64,000 bases of DNA from Variovorax atrisoli 110B (GCF_000382045.1 NZ_KB907461.1:1-64000); one strand, 5' to 3'; positions 24,614 to 34,339 are shown, counted from the first letter of the stretch. Made by a program: numbers and translations. Notes: a model not told the origin generated them from the letters alone.

Positions 24614-25807
24614 ATGAAAGAACAAATTCGCGTACCAGTCACCATGATGCGCGGTGGCACCAGCAAGGCTGTTTTTCTCTCGCAGCGCGACGTGCCCACC
24701 GATCCACAGGCGCGTCTCCGATTTCTTCTCGCGCTGTTCGGCAGCCCCGACGTGCGCCAGATCGACGGGCTCGGCGGCGCAGACATCCTGACGAGCAAGT
24801 GCGCCATCATCGGACCGCCATCGCGCCCCGATGCGGACATCGACTACACCTTCGTGCAGATCGGCATCGACCAGCCGACCGTCAGCTTCGAGATCGTGTG
24901 CGGCAACATTTCTTCGGCCACCGGGGTCTATGCATTGCAGGAGGGGCTGGTTCCCGTGCAGGAGCCTGTCACCACGGTCCGGGTCCACAACACCAACACC
25001 GGGAAGATCCTGCGGATGGCGGTTCAGTGCGCCGACGGCGAGCCGCGCGTGGAAGGCGACAGCGAAGTCGACGGCGTGCCCGGCACGGGCGCCGAGGTCG
25101 CGCTGGATTACTCGGACACCAGCGGCTCCACGACCGGCAGGCTGCTGCCCACCGGCAACGCGCGCGACTGGGTCCACATCTCGAAGCTCGGCCGTGAGAT
25201 ACCGGTCTCGGTGGTGGACGTCGGCACGGCGTGCGTGTTCATCCGCGCGGCGGATCTGGGCATCGCGGGCACGGAGCTGCCGGGCCAGCTCAGCCCCGAT
25301 ATCTACGAGATGGCCGAGGAGGTGAGGCGCTGGGCCGTCGAACGCTGCAATCTCCCGGCGTCAGGAACACTGACGCCCTATCAGATCCTCATCAGCGAAG
25401 CGCAGGACTACCGGACCATCGCGGGCGACCGCATCGTCCAGGCGTCGGAGATCGACTTCGTCGCGCGCATGGTGCTCAACGGCGGTGCGATGCATAAGGC
25501 CTTCCCAGGCGGCGGCTCGGTTTGCCTTTCGGTGGCGGCGCAGATCGCGGGAACGATTCCCGCCGACGCGCGCGGCACGCATGCCGGTCCCGCACGCATC
25601 CGCATCGGCCACCCGAGCGGGGTGCTCAGGATCTTCGCGAACGTCGAGCACTTGGGCGGGAATGAATGGACGGTGCGCGAGGTGCACTTCACGCGCACGG
25701 CCCGCCGGCTGCTCGATGGAACGGCCTATGTGAGGCGATCGCGTCTCGAAGCGGAGGGCGCAGAGGGCGCCTCCACGAGCGCTACCGCGGTCGCGGCATT
25801 GCCATGA
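24614..25807 (+). CDS. PrpF-domain isomerase/tautomerase
   Basis: The product has 397 residues and a diaminopimelate-epimerase-like fold of the PrpF family (2-methylaconitate isomerase, 4-oxalomesaconate tautomerase). MMRGGTSKAVFL at residues 11-22, GNISSATGVYAL near 97 and the Cys-bearing LSVAAQIAG region are typical. Such enzymes shift a double bond in an unsaturated di- or tricarboxylic acid by proton transfer. It overlaps the following SDR gene by four bases and is divergent to the thiolase operon. The substrate is unknown; 4-oxalomesaconate or an aconitate analogue are options. Confidence 0.82.
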   Translation: MKEQIRVPVTMMRGGTSKAVFLSQRDVPTDPQARLRFLLALFGSPDVRQIDGLGGADILTSKCAIIGPPSRPDADIDYTFVQIGIDQPTVSFEIVCGNISSATGVYALQEGLVPVQEPVTTVRVHNTNTGKILRMAVQCADGEPRVEGDSEVDGVPGTGAEVALDYSDTSGSTTGRLLPTGNARDWVHISKLGREIPVSVVDVGTACVFIRAADLGIAGTELPGQLSPDIYEMAEEVRRWAVERCNLPASGTLTPYQILISEAQDYRTIAGDRIVQASEIDFVARMVLNGGAMHKAFPGGGSVCLSVAAQIAGTIPADARGTHAGPARIRIGHPSGVLRIFANVEHLGGNEWTVREVHFTRTARRLLDGTAYVRRSRLEAEGAEGASTSATAVAALP

Positions 25808-26583
25808 GCGCGCAGGATCTCTTCTCGCTCCAGGGCCGCACGGCCCTCATCACGGGCGGCTCGCGAGGCATCGGCCGCATGATCGCCGAGGGGTTTCTGG
25901 CCCACGGCGCACGCGTCTACATCAGCGCGCGCAAAGCCGAGGCCTGCGATCTCGCGGCGCAGGAACTTGCGAACAAGGGCCACTGCGTATCGTTGCCGCA
26001 CGACGTGTCCACGGTCGCAGGCTGCCAGGCCGTGGCCGACGCCTATGCCCGTCACGAATCGACGCTGGACATCCTGGTCAACAACGCAGGCGCGGCCTGG
26101 GGAGAAGACTTCGATGCCTTTCCGGAGAGCGGCTGGGACAAGGTGGTGGACCTGAATCTGAAGACGCCTTTCTTCCTGACGAAGGCGCTCGCCGGACCGT
26201 TGCGCGCCGCAGCCAGGGCGCGCGTGGCGAAGATCATCAACATCGCTTCCACCGACGGCATCGGACTCAATCCCCAGGAAAACTATTCCTACGTGGCGAG
26301 CAAGGCAGGCGTGATTCACCTGACGCGGCGCATGGCGATGCGCCTGGCGCAGGACAACATCGCGGTCAGCGCCATTGCGCCCGGAGCGTTCCCGTCCGAG
26401 ATGAACCGCAACGCGCGCGATCACGGGCCGGCGCTGTCCGAGCACATCCCCGCCAGGCGCATCGGCACGCCCGACGACATCGCGGGCGCAGCCATTTTCC
26501 TGGCCTCGCGCGCGGGTGACTACGTGATGGGCGCCACGCTGGTGGTGGATGGCGGCGTGACCCAGGCCCGTGCCTACCGGTGA
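25804..26583 (+). CDS. SDR-family oxidoreductase
   Basis: The product has 259 residues and is a classical SDR with TGGSRGIG near residue 16, NNAGAAW near 92 and YVASK near 162. The C-terminal MGATLVVDGG is typical. It resembles FabG-like dehydrogenases without showing an acyl-carrier function. ATG 25804 overlaps the prpF stop. Its own end overlaps the end of the opposing AraC gene by ten bases. Confidence 0.85.
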   Translation: MSAQDLFSLQGRTALITGGSRGIGRMIAEGFLAHGARVYISARKAEACDLAAQELANKGHCVSLPHDVSTVAGCQAVADAYARHESTLDILVNNAGAAWGEDFDAFPESGWDKVVDLNLKTPFFLTKALAGPLRAAARARVAKIINIASTDGIGLNPQENYSYVASKAGVIHLTRRMAMRLAQDNIAVSAIAPGAFPSEMNRNARDHGPALSEHIPARRIGTPDDIAGAAIFLASRAGDYVMGATLVVDGGVTQARAYR

Positions 26584-27452
26584 GGGCGTGACGTCGGGGC
26601 CTGCGGCGGCATGGGTACAGGCGCGGGCTCGGCCGGCGAGCGCCCTTCGCCTGCCGCCAGCAGCCGGTCGTTGATGTAGGTGGCGGGAGGCTTTCCGAAA
26701 GCCTTCTTGAACATCGTGATGAATGCGGACGGCGATTCATAGCCCAGGTCGTAGGCGACCTGCTGCACGGTCGCGCCGCCGGACAGCTCCCGAAGCGCGA
26801 CCATCATGTGCAGCTGGCGCCGCCAGCGGCCGAAGCTCAGGCCGGTCAAGGCTGTGCACAGCCGGTTCAGCGTCCGCTCGCTCATGCCGAGCTGGTGGGC
26901 CCAATCCTTCTGCGTACGGCGGTCGGACGGGTCTCGCATCATGGCGCGCGACACCTTTCGCAGCCGCGCATCCTCGGGCATGGGCAAGGAGACTTCCTCC
27001 TTCGGCATGGCGCAGAGCTGGTCCAGCAGCACGTGGGCGAGGCGATCGGTCGGCCCGCCGGGCTCGTAGGAGGGCGGTTGTTCCGCCAGGTACTGGATCA
27101 TCTCGCCGAGCATCGGGCTGATGCGCAAGGTGCAACAGCTGGCGGGCAAGGGCGCGGCATCGCGCGCAACGAACAGGTAGAAGATCACCGCGTTCGCCGT
27201 GCTGTGGTTGCTGTGCGGCGTTCCGCCCGGAATCCACACGCCCGCCTGGGGCGGGACCATCCACATCGCACCGGGCACGTCGCAGGAAACCGCCCCGCGC
27301 AGCGCCATGACCAGCTGGCCGGAGCGATGCACGTGAATCGGAACCTCGCGTTCGCGCTCCTCGACATCCACGCGATGTGCCATGACGGGCACTGATGGCT
27401 CGTAGTCCAGGTCGAGGCTGGTGCGGGGCGTCACATGGACCCAGCGGCTCAT
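26574..27452 (-). CDS. AraC-family regulator with N-terminal cupin domain
   Basis: The product has 292 residues. A cupin-like sensory domain (residues about 30-120, with PIHVHRSGQLVMALRG and WIPGGTPHSNHS) precedes two helix-turn-helix motifs (about 185-285). The second contains VAYDLGYESPSAFITMFKKAFGKPPATY, the AraC signature. It is convergent with the SDR gene and divergent from the efflux operon, so it could regulate either. The shared upstream region carries a 9-base inverted repeat. Confidence 0.85.
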   Translation of the reverse strand: MSRWVHVTPRTSLDLDYEPSVPVMAHRVDVEEREREVPIHVHRSGQLVMALRGAVSCDVPGAMWMVPPQAGVWIPGGTPHSNHSTANAVIFYLFVARDAAPLPASCCTLRISPMLGEMIQYLAEQPPSYEPGGPTDRLAHVLLDQLCAMPKEEVSLPMPEDARLRKVSRAMMRDPSDRRTQKDWAHQLGMSERTLNRLCTALTGLSFGRWRRQLHMMVALRELSGGATVQQVAYDLGYESPSAFITMFKKAFGKPPATYINDRLLAAGEGRSPAEPAPVPMPPQAPTSRPHR

Positions 27453-27597
27453 CCGGGATGACCTAAAAAAGAAATCATTTGTCCAAGTTTACGATTCTTG
27501 CCTCGCAGGCAGATGCATAGCATCGATACATGCAAATGATTCGCAACAAGTTCGAAGCCGGATCGACTGCTTCAAACCCGATCTTCCGGGGCGCCGC
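27453..27597. promoter_or_regulatory. divergent promoter region with AATCATTTG inverted repeat
   Basis: AATCATTTG at 27473-27481 returns inverted as CAAATGATT at 27533-27541. Between them lies GATGC-ATA-GCATC (27512-27524), a perfect 13-base palindrome. The stretch is AT-rich for this genome and lies between the AraC gene and the FUSC efflux operon. Looping or cooperative binding of a regulator is plausible. Confidence 0.5.
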
Positions 27598-29625
27598 ATG
27601 ATCAAGCGGCCTCGTTTCTCCAAGCAGGAGTGGCTCTTCTCGCTCAAGAGCTTTTTCGCGGCCATGCTCGCGCTGTACCTGTCCAGTCGTTTCGGGCTGC
27701 CCCGGCCCTTCTGGTCCATGATGACCGCGTACATCGTTGCCCATCCCCTCGCGGGCCATGTGCGCTCGAAGTCGCTCTACCGCCTGTCCGGGACCGTGCT
27801 GGGATGCGCGGCCACCGTGGTGCTGATCCCGTCGTTGTCCGGGTCGCCGGTGCTTCTGTCGCTCGCGCTTGCGCTGTGGGTGGGCTCGTGCCTCTACCTG
27901 TCGCTGATGGACCGAAGCGCGCGCTCCTATGCCTTCATGCTCGGAGGCTACTCTGCCGCGCTGATCGGCTTTCCGCTGGTGGACGCGCCCGCGGCGATGT
28001 TCGATACCGCCGTCGCCCGAACCGAGGAGATTGCGCTCGGCATCGTCTGCGCGAGCCTTGTGCACAGCATCTTGTTACCCGCCAGCCTCGCGCCTTCACT
28101 GCTCGGGTTGATTGACCGCGCGCTGGGCGATGTGCGCCGATGGGCCGGCGACCTGATGAGCTTTGGCGCCGAGGATGAGGTTCGCAAGCGGCTGGTACAG
28201 GACAGGCGGCGCATCGCCACCGACATCACCCAGTTGCGCCTGCTTGCAACCCACGTGCCCTTCGATAACGGCGGCCTGCGATGGACGCGGCATGCCGTGG
28301 GCGACCTGCACGACGGTCTCGCAGCACTGACGCCTTCGCTTTCGGCTCTGGAGGACCGGCTCGCAGCCTTGCGCGATGCAACAGACGGCGTGCCCGAACC
28401 GGTCGCGCGGGCCATGGTGCAAGGCAGCGCCTGTCTCGATGCCGGTCCGCCGTCCGGCGCCTTGGATGGCCTCCGTGCCGCTGTCCGGATGGAGGTCGCG
28501 GACCGGCGGAACTCGCCCTGGGTGCGTGCGCTGAGCATCGACGCGGCCGCCCATATTGACGAGCTGGTCGCGGGATGGCGCCGGTGCAATGCGCTTCGCG
28601 CCGACATCGCCGCCGGGCTGGCCGGTCATGCGCCTCCGAAGCGGGGAGATGCTTCGTGGCGTTCGGTCCTTCACGTGGACAAGGGCCTGGCGCTGCGCTC
28701 CGCATTCACGGTCGTGCTTTCCACCTGCATTGCATGCGCGGCGTGGATCTTCAGCGGTTGGCGCGCGGGATCGTCGATGGCCATGGCGGCAGCGGTCTTC
28801 TGCAGCTTCTTCGCCACCATGGACGACCCCGTACCGGGCATGCACAAGTTCCTGGTCGCCCTGCTGTACTCGATGCCGGTGTCTGTCTTCTACATCCTTG
28901 GCGTCATGCCGCTGGCGCACGACTTCGGCATGCTGGTGCTGTGCATTGCGCCCCTGTTCCTGGTCGTGGGCGGCTATCTCGCGCGTCCGGCAAGCAGTCT
29001 CACGGCATTGGGCATGTTTTTCGGCGTGGCCGGCACGCTGGCACTGCAAGACATTGGCAGCGCCGACTGGGTCAGTTTTCTCGAGGGCAATATGGCGCTC
29101 TTCGCCGGTGCTCTGATTGCCGCACGCGTTACCGCCATCATGCGCAGCGTGAGCAGCGAATGGAGCACGCGGCGCATCCACCGGGCCACTTGGCGAGATC
29201 TTTCTGGAATGGCCGGGATGTCAGCGCGCTCGAAACGCGCGCGGGCGCGCGACGCGTTCGCCGGCCGCATGCTGGACCGCATCGCGCTGCTGATTCCGCG
29301 CACTGCTGGCGATGCCGCATACCAGGGTGGCGATGCGGCACAGCTCGCCATGCGCGAACTTCGAATCGGCGCGAGCATCGGCGTTCTGCAGCAGCAGCGC
29401 CACCTGCTGCCCGAAATACCTGTGCGCGAGCTGCTGGCCGCGCTCGAGCGAGCCTTTCTCGCCCAAGTCACGGGATCGCCGGCGAGGCTCGACGCGCTGT
29501 TGCCGCAGATCGACCGGCTGCTGGCCCTTTGCCTCGCAAGCACTGCGTGCGAGCCCGCTGTCTCGGCCCTTGTGGGTTTGCGCAGGGATCTCTTTCCTGC
29601 TGCGCCTTCGGACCTCCAACCATGA
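27598..29625 (+). CDS. FUSC-family inner-membrane efflux protein (AaeB-like)
   Basis: The product has 675 residues. It has two blocks of hydrophobic segments (about residues 15-160 and 370-510) separated by soluble regions, the usual FUSC/aromatic-acid exporter plan. RPFWSMMTAYIVAHPLAGHVRSK near residue 40 is typical. I start at ATG 27598; the frame is open back to 27421, but that leader shows no family match. It heads a four-gene operon that builds a tripartite pump. Para-hydroxybenzoate-like acids are the known substrates of relatives, but the substrate here is not shown. Confidence 0.85.
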   Translation: MIKRPRFSKQEWLFSLKSFFAAMLALYLSSRFGLPRPFWSMMTAYIVAHPLAGHVRSKSLYRLSGTVLGCAATVVLIPSLSGSPVLLSLALALWVGSCLYLSLMDRSARSYAFMLGGYSAALIGFPLVDAPAAMFDTAVARTEEIALGIVCASLVHSILLPASLAPSLLGLIDRALGDVRRWAGDLMSFGAEDEVRKRLVQDRRRIATDITQLRLLATHVPFDNGGLRWTRHAVGDLHDGLAALTPSLSALEDRLAALRDATDGVPEPVARAMVQGSACLDAGPPSGALDGLRAAVRMEVADRRNSPWVRALSIDAAAHIDELVAGWRRCNALRADIAAGLAGHAPPKRGDASWRSVLHVDKGLALRSAFTVVLSTCIACAAWIFSGWRAGSSMAMAAAVFCSFFATMDDPVPGMHKFLVALLYSMPVSVFYILGVMPLAHDFGMLVLCIAPLFLVVGGYLARPASSLTALGMFFGVAGTLALQDIGSADWVSFLEGNMALFAGALIAARVTAIMRSVSSEWSTRRIHRATWRDLSGMAGMSARSKRARARDAFAGRMLDRIALLIPRTAGDAAYQGGDAAQLAMRELRIGASIGVLQQQRHLLPEIPVRELLAALERAFLAQVTGSPARLDALLPQIDRLLALCLASTACEPAVSALVGLRRDLFPAAPSDLQP

Positions 29626-29828
29626 TCGAAACAAGCTTCTTCGGCATCTACGTTCCAGGCCTGCTCCTGCTCGCAGGGGGAGCGATGGCTTGCTCCTGGT
29701 GGGTTCGCCGCCTGCTGGCGCTGCTGGGTGTCTACCGGTGGGTGTGGCATCCACCGCTCTTCGATCTGGGGCTGTACCTCCTGTCGCTGTATGCGCTGGT
29801 CTGGCTGGCCCGCGCTATCTCCTCCTGA
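29622..29828 (+). CDS. DUF1656 small membrane protein (AaeX-like)
   Basis: The product has 68 residues with two hydrophobic segments (about 8-30 and 45-66). It belongs to the DUF1656 group that always travels with FUSC pumps and HlyD adaptors; its exact role is not known. The ATG overlaps the end of the FUSC gene. Confidence 0.85.
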   Translation: MIETSFFGIYVPGLLLLAGGAMACSWWVRRLLALLGVYRWVWHPPLFDLGLYLLSLYALVWLARAISS

Positions 29829-29855
29829 ACCGACCCGTTGTTCTGCTGCTCGAAC

Positions 29856-30842
29856 ATGAATACCAAATCCGTCCATTTTCCCGCCTGGCTGCCGCGCCCG
29901 GCTCCATCCCTCTTGCGCATGCTGCTGACCGCGCTCGTCATTGCAGGCGCCTGCTGGGCCGCCCTGCAACTCTGGGACCACTATGAGCTGGCGCCTTGGA
30001 CACGCAACGGCCGAGTGCGGGCCGACGTCGTCCAGGTGGCGCCCGATGTTTCCGGCATGGTGGCCGTCGTGGCGGTGCGCGACAACCAGCCGGTCATGGC
30101 AGGCGAGCTGCTCTTCTCGATCGACGAAGCCCGCTTCACGCTGGCATTGCAGCAGGCCGAGGCTGCAGTCGCCGCGCAGCGGATCGTCATCGACAATCAG
30201 CGGGCCGCACTGGCCCAGGCGCAGCGCGAGCGCCGCCGCAACGACGAACTGGGGGGCCTGGTCGCACAGGAGGTGCGCGAGCAGTCGCGCCTGCGTGTCG
30301 AGCAGGCCAGGGGTGCGCTGCTGGCGGCCGAAACGGCCTTGCACCAAGCGCAGGTAGCGCTCGACCTGGCGCGCCTGAACCTGCAACGCGCAGAGGTGCG
30401 CGCGCCGGCGGCGGGCCGTGTCACCAATCTGGATCTGCGCCAGGGTGCTTATGCGACGGCAGGCCACCCCGCATTGGCACTTGTGGCTGACGGTTCGATC
30501 TACGTCGAGGGCTACTTCGAGGAAAACAAGCTGTCGCGCATCCGGCTGGGCGACCGGGTGCGCGTGACCCCCATGGACGCACCCTCGCTCGAAGGCGAGG
30601 TCGACAGCATTGCTGCTGGCATCGGTGACCGCGACCGCAGCACCGGTGCCAACCTGCTGTCCAGCGTGAACCCCACATTCAATTGGGTGCGGCTCGCCCA
30701 GCGCGTTCCGGTGCGGGTAAAGCTCGACCCGTTGCCGGCAAACGCTCGATTGGTCGTCGGGCAGACTGTCTCGGTCGAGGTGATGGGGCATCGGGCGGCT
30801 TCCGCCGCCGCCCCGGCTCGCGTTCAGGAGCCGCGATCATGA
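29856..30842 (+). CDS. HlyD-family periplasmic adaptor (AaeA-like)
   Basis: The product has 328 residues. One N-terminal membrane anchor (about residues 20-40) precedes the biotinyl-lipoyl and beta-barrel domains. APWTRNGRVRADVVQVAPDVSG is the family opening, and a helical hairpin rich in Ala, Gln and Arg (about 90-165) reaches toward the outer-membrane channel. It links the FUSC pump with the NodT-type factor. ATG 29856 is preferred over a start at 29838. The stop overlaps the next gene. Confidence 0.88.
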   Translation: MNTKSVHFPAWLPRPAPSLLRMLLTALVIAGACWAALQLWDHYELAPWTRNGRVRADVVQVAPDVSGMVAVVAVRDNQPVMAGELLFSIDEARFTLALQQAEAAVAAQRIVIDNQRAALAQAQRERRRNDELGGLVAQEVREQSRLRVEQARGALLAAETALHQAQVALDLARLNLQRAEVRAPAAGRVTNLDLRQGAYATAGHPALALVADGSIYVEGYFEENKLSRIRLGDRVRVTPMDAPSLEGEVDSIAAGIGDRDRSTGANLLSSVNPTFNWVRLAQRVPVRVKLDPLPANARLVVGQTVSVEVMGHRAASAAAPARVQEPRS

Positions 30843-32293
30843 ATCCGCCTCGCGTCCTTGCTCTTGCAACCGCTGCCGCATGTGTGATGCTGGCTGGCTG
30901 TGTCCATGGTCCCGTCGGCCCCAACTACGTCGCACCGGCCGCGCTCACCGCTGCGCAGTCCGCGTCGGCCGGGCCGTTCCTCTCCGGCGGCGCGGCCACA
31001 TCGGATGCAACGATGCCCGCGCACTGGTGGCGTCTTTTTGAAGACCCGCAGCTCGACGGCCTGATCTCCCGGGCCCTGGCGCACAACACCGACCTGCGGC
31101 AAGCCCTGGCCACCTTCGAGCGTGCCATGGCCGTTGAGGCAGAGGCGCGCGGGAGCAAGCAGCCGTCGATCAGCCTCAGTGGCGGTCCGAGCTTCGGTCA
31201 TGTCTCGGGCCTGTCGGTGCTGCAAGCCGATCATGCGCCTCCGAGCCGGCTCAACTACAGCATGGGCATGGCTGTGTCCTACCAGCTGGACCTGTTCGGC
31301 CAGTTGCATCGCGCCATCGAAGCTGCCGAAACGGATGCTGGCGCCGCGCGTGCCGCGGTGGACCTGGTGCGCGTGGGCGTCGCTGGCGGCACGGCGCAGG
31401 CATATGGCGCGGTGTGCGCAACTGGGCTGCAGCTGAGCGTGGCACAGGCGTCCATGCGCCTGCAGGAGGACGCTCTCGGGCTGACGCTGCGGTTGCAGCG
31501 CGCGGGCAGGGCCGGCACCATGGACGCCGCGCGTGCGCGCGCCCAGCTCGAAACCCTGCGTGCTGCGATTCCCCCGCTGGAAGCCCGGCGCCAGCAGGCG
31601 CTGTACCGGCTCGCCACGCTCACGGGTGCGCCGCCGCGCGACTTTCCCGAGGTCGTCAGCCGTTGCGAGCAGCCTCCACGCGTGGCCGGACTGCTGCCAG
31701 TGGGCGACGGCGCTGCGCTTCTCGCCCGGCGCCCCGACGTGCGGCAGGCCGAGCGAAGCCTGGCCTCCGCGACGGCGCGAATCGGTGTCGCGACGGGCGA
31801 TCTCTATCCCAAGGTGACGCTGGGCCTTTCATCGGCGTCTGCCGGCTTTGTCGAACGGTTCGGCAACCGTGAGACCTTCAGCTACAGCGTGGGGCCGCTG
31901 ATCAGCTGGTCCTTTCCCAACACGGGTGTCGCGCGAGCGCGCATCACCCAGGCCGAAGCAACGGCTCGCGGCGAAGTCGCGCGATTCGAAGGCACTGTGC
32001 TGAATGCGCTGCGCGAAGCCGAAGCCGCGCTGGACACCTACGCCCGCGAGCTCGATCGTCATGCGGCTCTTGCTGCCGCGCGCGACCAGAGCCTGACCGT
32101 GGCCGATCAGGCGCGGGCGCTGCTGATCGCCGGAAAGGTCGGCCAGCTCGATGCGCTGGACGCCCAACGCACCTTGGCCTCGCACGAAGCCGCGCTGGCT
32201 GAGTCGGACGCCCGGTTGGTTGAGTACCAAGTCAGCGTATTCATGGCCTTGGGTGGCGGATGGGAGAGCGACTCCGCTGCGCCGCACCAGTGA
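30839..32293 (+). CDS. NodT-family outer-membrane efflux lipoprotein
   Basis: The product has 484 residues. The lipoprotein signal ends in LAGC with Cys21 as the lipidation site. Two outer-membrane efflux protein repeats follow, with GPNYVAP at the mature start and RPDVRQAERSL near 300, both typical of NodT/OprM proteins. It supplies the outer-membrane channel for the FUSC pump. The ATG overlaps the adaptor stop. Confidence 0.9.
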   Translation: MNPPRVLALATAAACVMLAGCVHGPVGPNYVAPAALTAAQSASAGPFLSGGAATSDATMPAHWWRLFEDPQLDGLISRALAHNTDLRQALATFERAMAVEAEARGSKQPSISLSGGPSFGHVSGLSVLQADHAPPSRLNYSMGMAVSYQLDLFGQLHRAIEAAETDAGAARAAVDLVRVGVAGGTAQAYGAVCATGLQLSVAQASMRLQEDALGLTLRLQRAGRAGTMDAARARAQLETLRAAIPPLEARRQQALYRLATLTGAPPRDFPEVVSRCEQPPRVAGLLPVGDGAALLARRPDVRQAERSLASATARIGVATGDLYPKVTLGLSSASAGFVERFGNRETFSYSVGPLISWSFPNTGVARARITQAEATARGEVARFEGTVLNALREAEAALDTYARELDRHAALAAARDQSLTVADQARALLIAGKVGQLDALDAQRTLASHEAALAESDARLVEYQVSVFMALGGGWESDSAAPHQ

Positions 32294-32346
32294 GGGCGAA
32301 GCGCAGTCATCTGCGATCGGCTGCTTCGTAAGCGACGGGATGAAAG

Positions 32347-33282
32347 ATGGATGGGTTCGAGCTTCTCAGGACGTTTTCGGAGGTGGCCTCCCAAGGCAGC
32401 TTCTCACGCGCGGCTGCCAGGCTCGGCATTTCGAAGGCCAGCGTGAGCAAGCACGTTGCGACGCTCGAGTCCCGCTTCAATGTGCGCCTGCTCAACCGCT
32501 CGACGCGTTCGGTCTCCCTCACGGACGCAGGCCGCTTGCTTCAGGCGCGATGTGCGCCCCTGATGGAATTGATCGAGCAGACCACGAGCGAGCTGCAGGC
32601 GCGCGGCTCGCACCCCAGCGGCCGCCTGCTGATCACCGCGCCCCACGGGATGGTCCAGACCGCGTTTCCGCGCCTGCTGGGAGATTTCCTCACCTGCTAT
32701 CCCGACGTGCAGCTCGACCTGAAGCTGAGCAACCGCATGATCGACCTGGTCGACGAAGGAGTCGACATCGCTTTGCGCTTCGGGCGGATCGGCGACGAGA
32801 ACCTGATCGTGCGGCGCCTGCGCCGGATGGGGCTCACACTTTGCGCGACGCCGCGCTACTGGGCGCGGCGCGGCATCCCGCTACAGCCCGATGACATGCG
32901 CAAGCACGATGTCCTCGCATACTCCGTCACGCCAGGGCCTCCACAGATCGCATTCGAAGTGGATGGCCAACCGTACAACGTGCCCATCCGGGGACGCATG
33001 GACTCCAACGATGCGAGTGCGTTGATCGGCGCAGCACTGGCGGACATCGGCGCGGTATGCGTTCCCGACCTGCTTGCGCAGCCCTACGTGGAAGGCGCCC
33101 ATCTGGTCCCGGTTCTCCAGGATTTCATGCCCAGCGACGTCTGGCTCTATGCAGCTTACACACAGCGCCGTCAGAACAGCGCCGCGCTGCGTGCTCTGCT
33201 CGAGATGCTGGAACTTCGCATGCGGGACAGCGTGCCTTCTCCTGCGGCTTTGGCAGGCGCTGCAGTTGCGCCGCATGCTTGA
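32347..33282 (+). CDS. LysR-family regulator
   Basis: The product has 311 residues. The helix-turn-helix at residues 3-62 (FELLRTFSEVASQGSFSRAAARLGISKASVSKHVATLE) is of the CrgA/DsdC-like subgroup, followed by the co-inducer domain. It lies 53 bases after the NodT gene in the same direction, so it may be co-transcribed with the efflux operon and act on it. No direct evidence shows its target. Confidence 0.85.
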   Translation: MDGFELLRTFSEVASQGSFSRAAARLGISKASVSKHVATLESRFNVRLLNRSTRSVSLTDAGRLLQARCAPLMELIEQTTSELQARGSHPSGRLLITAPHGMVQTAFPRLLGDFLTCYPDVQLDLKLSNRMIDLVDEGVDIALRFGRIGDENLIVRRLRRMGLTLCATPRYWARRGIPLQPDDMRKHDVLAYSVTPGPPQIAFEVDGQPYNVPIRGRMDSNDASALIGAALADIGAVCVPDLLAQPYVEGAHLVPVLQDFMPSDVWLYAAYTQRRQNSAALRALLEMLELRMRDSVPSPAALAGAAVAPHA

Positions 33283-33432
33283 GGTTAGACCAAAGCTTCC
33301 CAATTCGAACTCCAATCCGGGGGCGTTCGGCCCGGTTGGATACTGGAGGGCACATGGAGGCCACTGTGGGGCAGACCGATGCCACAACGAGAGCACGCAT
33401 CATCGGCGCAGCCTCCCGCGACCGCCGCCGGC

Positions 33433-34323
33433 TCAGCGCTTCGCCTTGCGCAGCTTGTGGATCAGGAACGCCTCCAGCAGTTCCACCGCCTTGCGCCCCG
33501 GGCCCGGGGTGGCCGCCAACCACACCTCGCATTCGGGCATCGCAGGCATGCCCTCGCGCGCACCGAGCACCTTGAGCCGCTGGGAGATCGTCGCTTCCCG
33601 GAAGACGCCGATCGCGATCCCCGCGCGCACGGCGGCCTCCAGTCCCGTGACGGTGGTGCTCGTGTAGGCGATGCGCCATGGAATGCCCGCCTGGTCGAGC
33701 GCGTGCGTGGCCCAGTCGCGAAGCATCGCTCCCTCCGGGTTCAGCGCCAGCGGCAGCGGACGCTGCAGGTGCGTGGCCGAACCCGCCGTCGAGGCCCACA
33801 CCACGCGCGACTTCGACAGCCGCAGGCCCTCGCCCGAACCCACCGGTCCGATGCCGATCACGAGGTCGTAGCGTGCGCCGAGTTCCCTGTGCATCAGCGA
33901 CGAAACGCCGTGCTGCAGCTCGACGTGGATGCGCGGATGCAGCTTGCAGAACTCCGCAATGAGCGCGGGCAGCACGCGCGTGGCGTAGTGCTCGATGGCG
34001 CCGATGCGGATGCTGCCCGAGACCTCCTGCGCGTCGATGTCATGGAAGAGCTGATCGTTGAGGCTGAGCATCTGGCGCGCGAGCGGCAGCAACTGCTGGC
34101 CCTCCAGCGTCGCGGCGAGCTTGCGCGTGCCGCGCCCCACGAGCTGCACGCCCAGCTGCTCTTCGAGCCGCTTGAGCTGCATGCTCACCGCCGACTGCGT
34201 GCGCGACAGCGCCTTGGCCGCCGTGGTGAAGCTGCCCACGCGCAGCACGGTGTCGAGCACGCGCAGCAGATCGATGTCGACGGTATGGCTGCGCGGAGCG
34301 CGCGGCGGGGTGGATGCGGGCAC
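33433..34323 (-). CDS. LysR-family regulator of the adjacent catabolic operon
   Basis: The product has 296 residues from GTG 34323. The helix-turn-helix lies in LLRVLDTVLRVGSFTTAAKALSRTQSAVSMQLKRLE, followed by the effector domain. An in-frame ATG at 34368 would add 15 residues, but it lacks a ribosome site, and a perfect LysR-type palindrome (34340-34358) would then fall inside the coding part. GTG has GGGAG four bases before it. The gene faces the Bug receptor gene at 34436, a standard arrangement for LysR control of a divergent operon. Confidence 0.8.
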   Translation of the reverse strand: MPASTPPRAPRSHTVDIDLLRVLDTVLRVGSFTTAAKALSRTQSAVSMQLKRLEEQLGVQLVGRGTRKLAATLEGQQLLPLARQMLSLNDQLFHDIDAQEVSGSIRIGAIEHYATRVLPALIAEFCKLHPRIHVELQHGVSSLMHRELGARYDLVIGIGPVGSGEGLRLSKSRVVWASTAGSATHLQRPLPLALNPEGAMLRDWATHALDQAGIPWRIAYTSTTVTGLEAAVRAGIAIGVFREATISQRLKVLGAREGMPAMPECEVWLAATPGPGRKAVELLEAFLIHKLRKAKR

Positions 34324-34339
34324 AGGACTCCCGGGGAAG

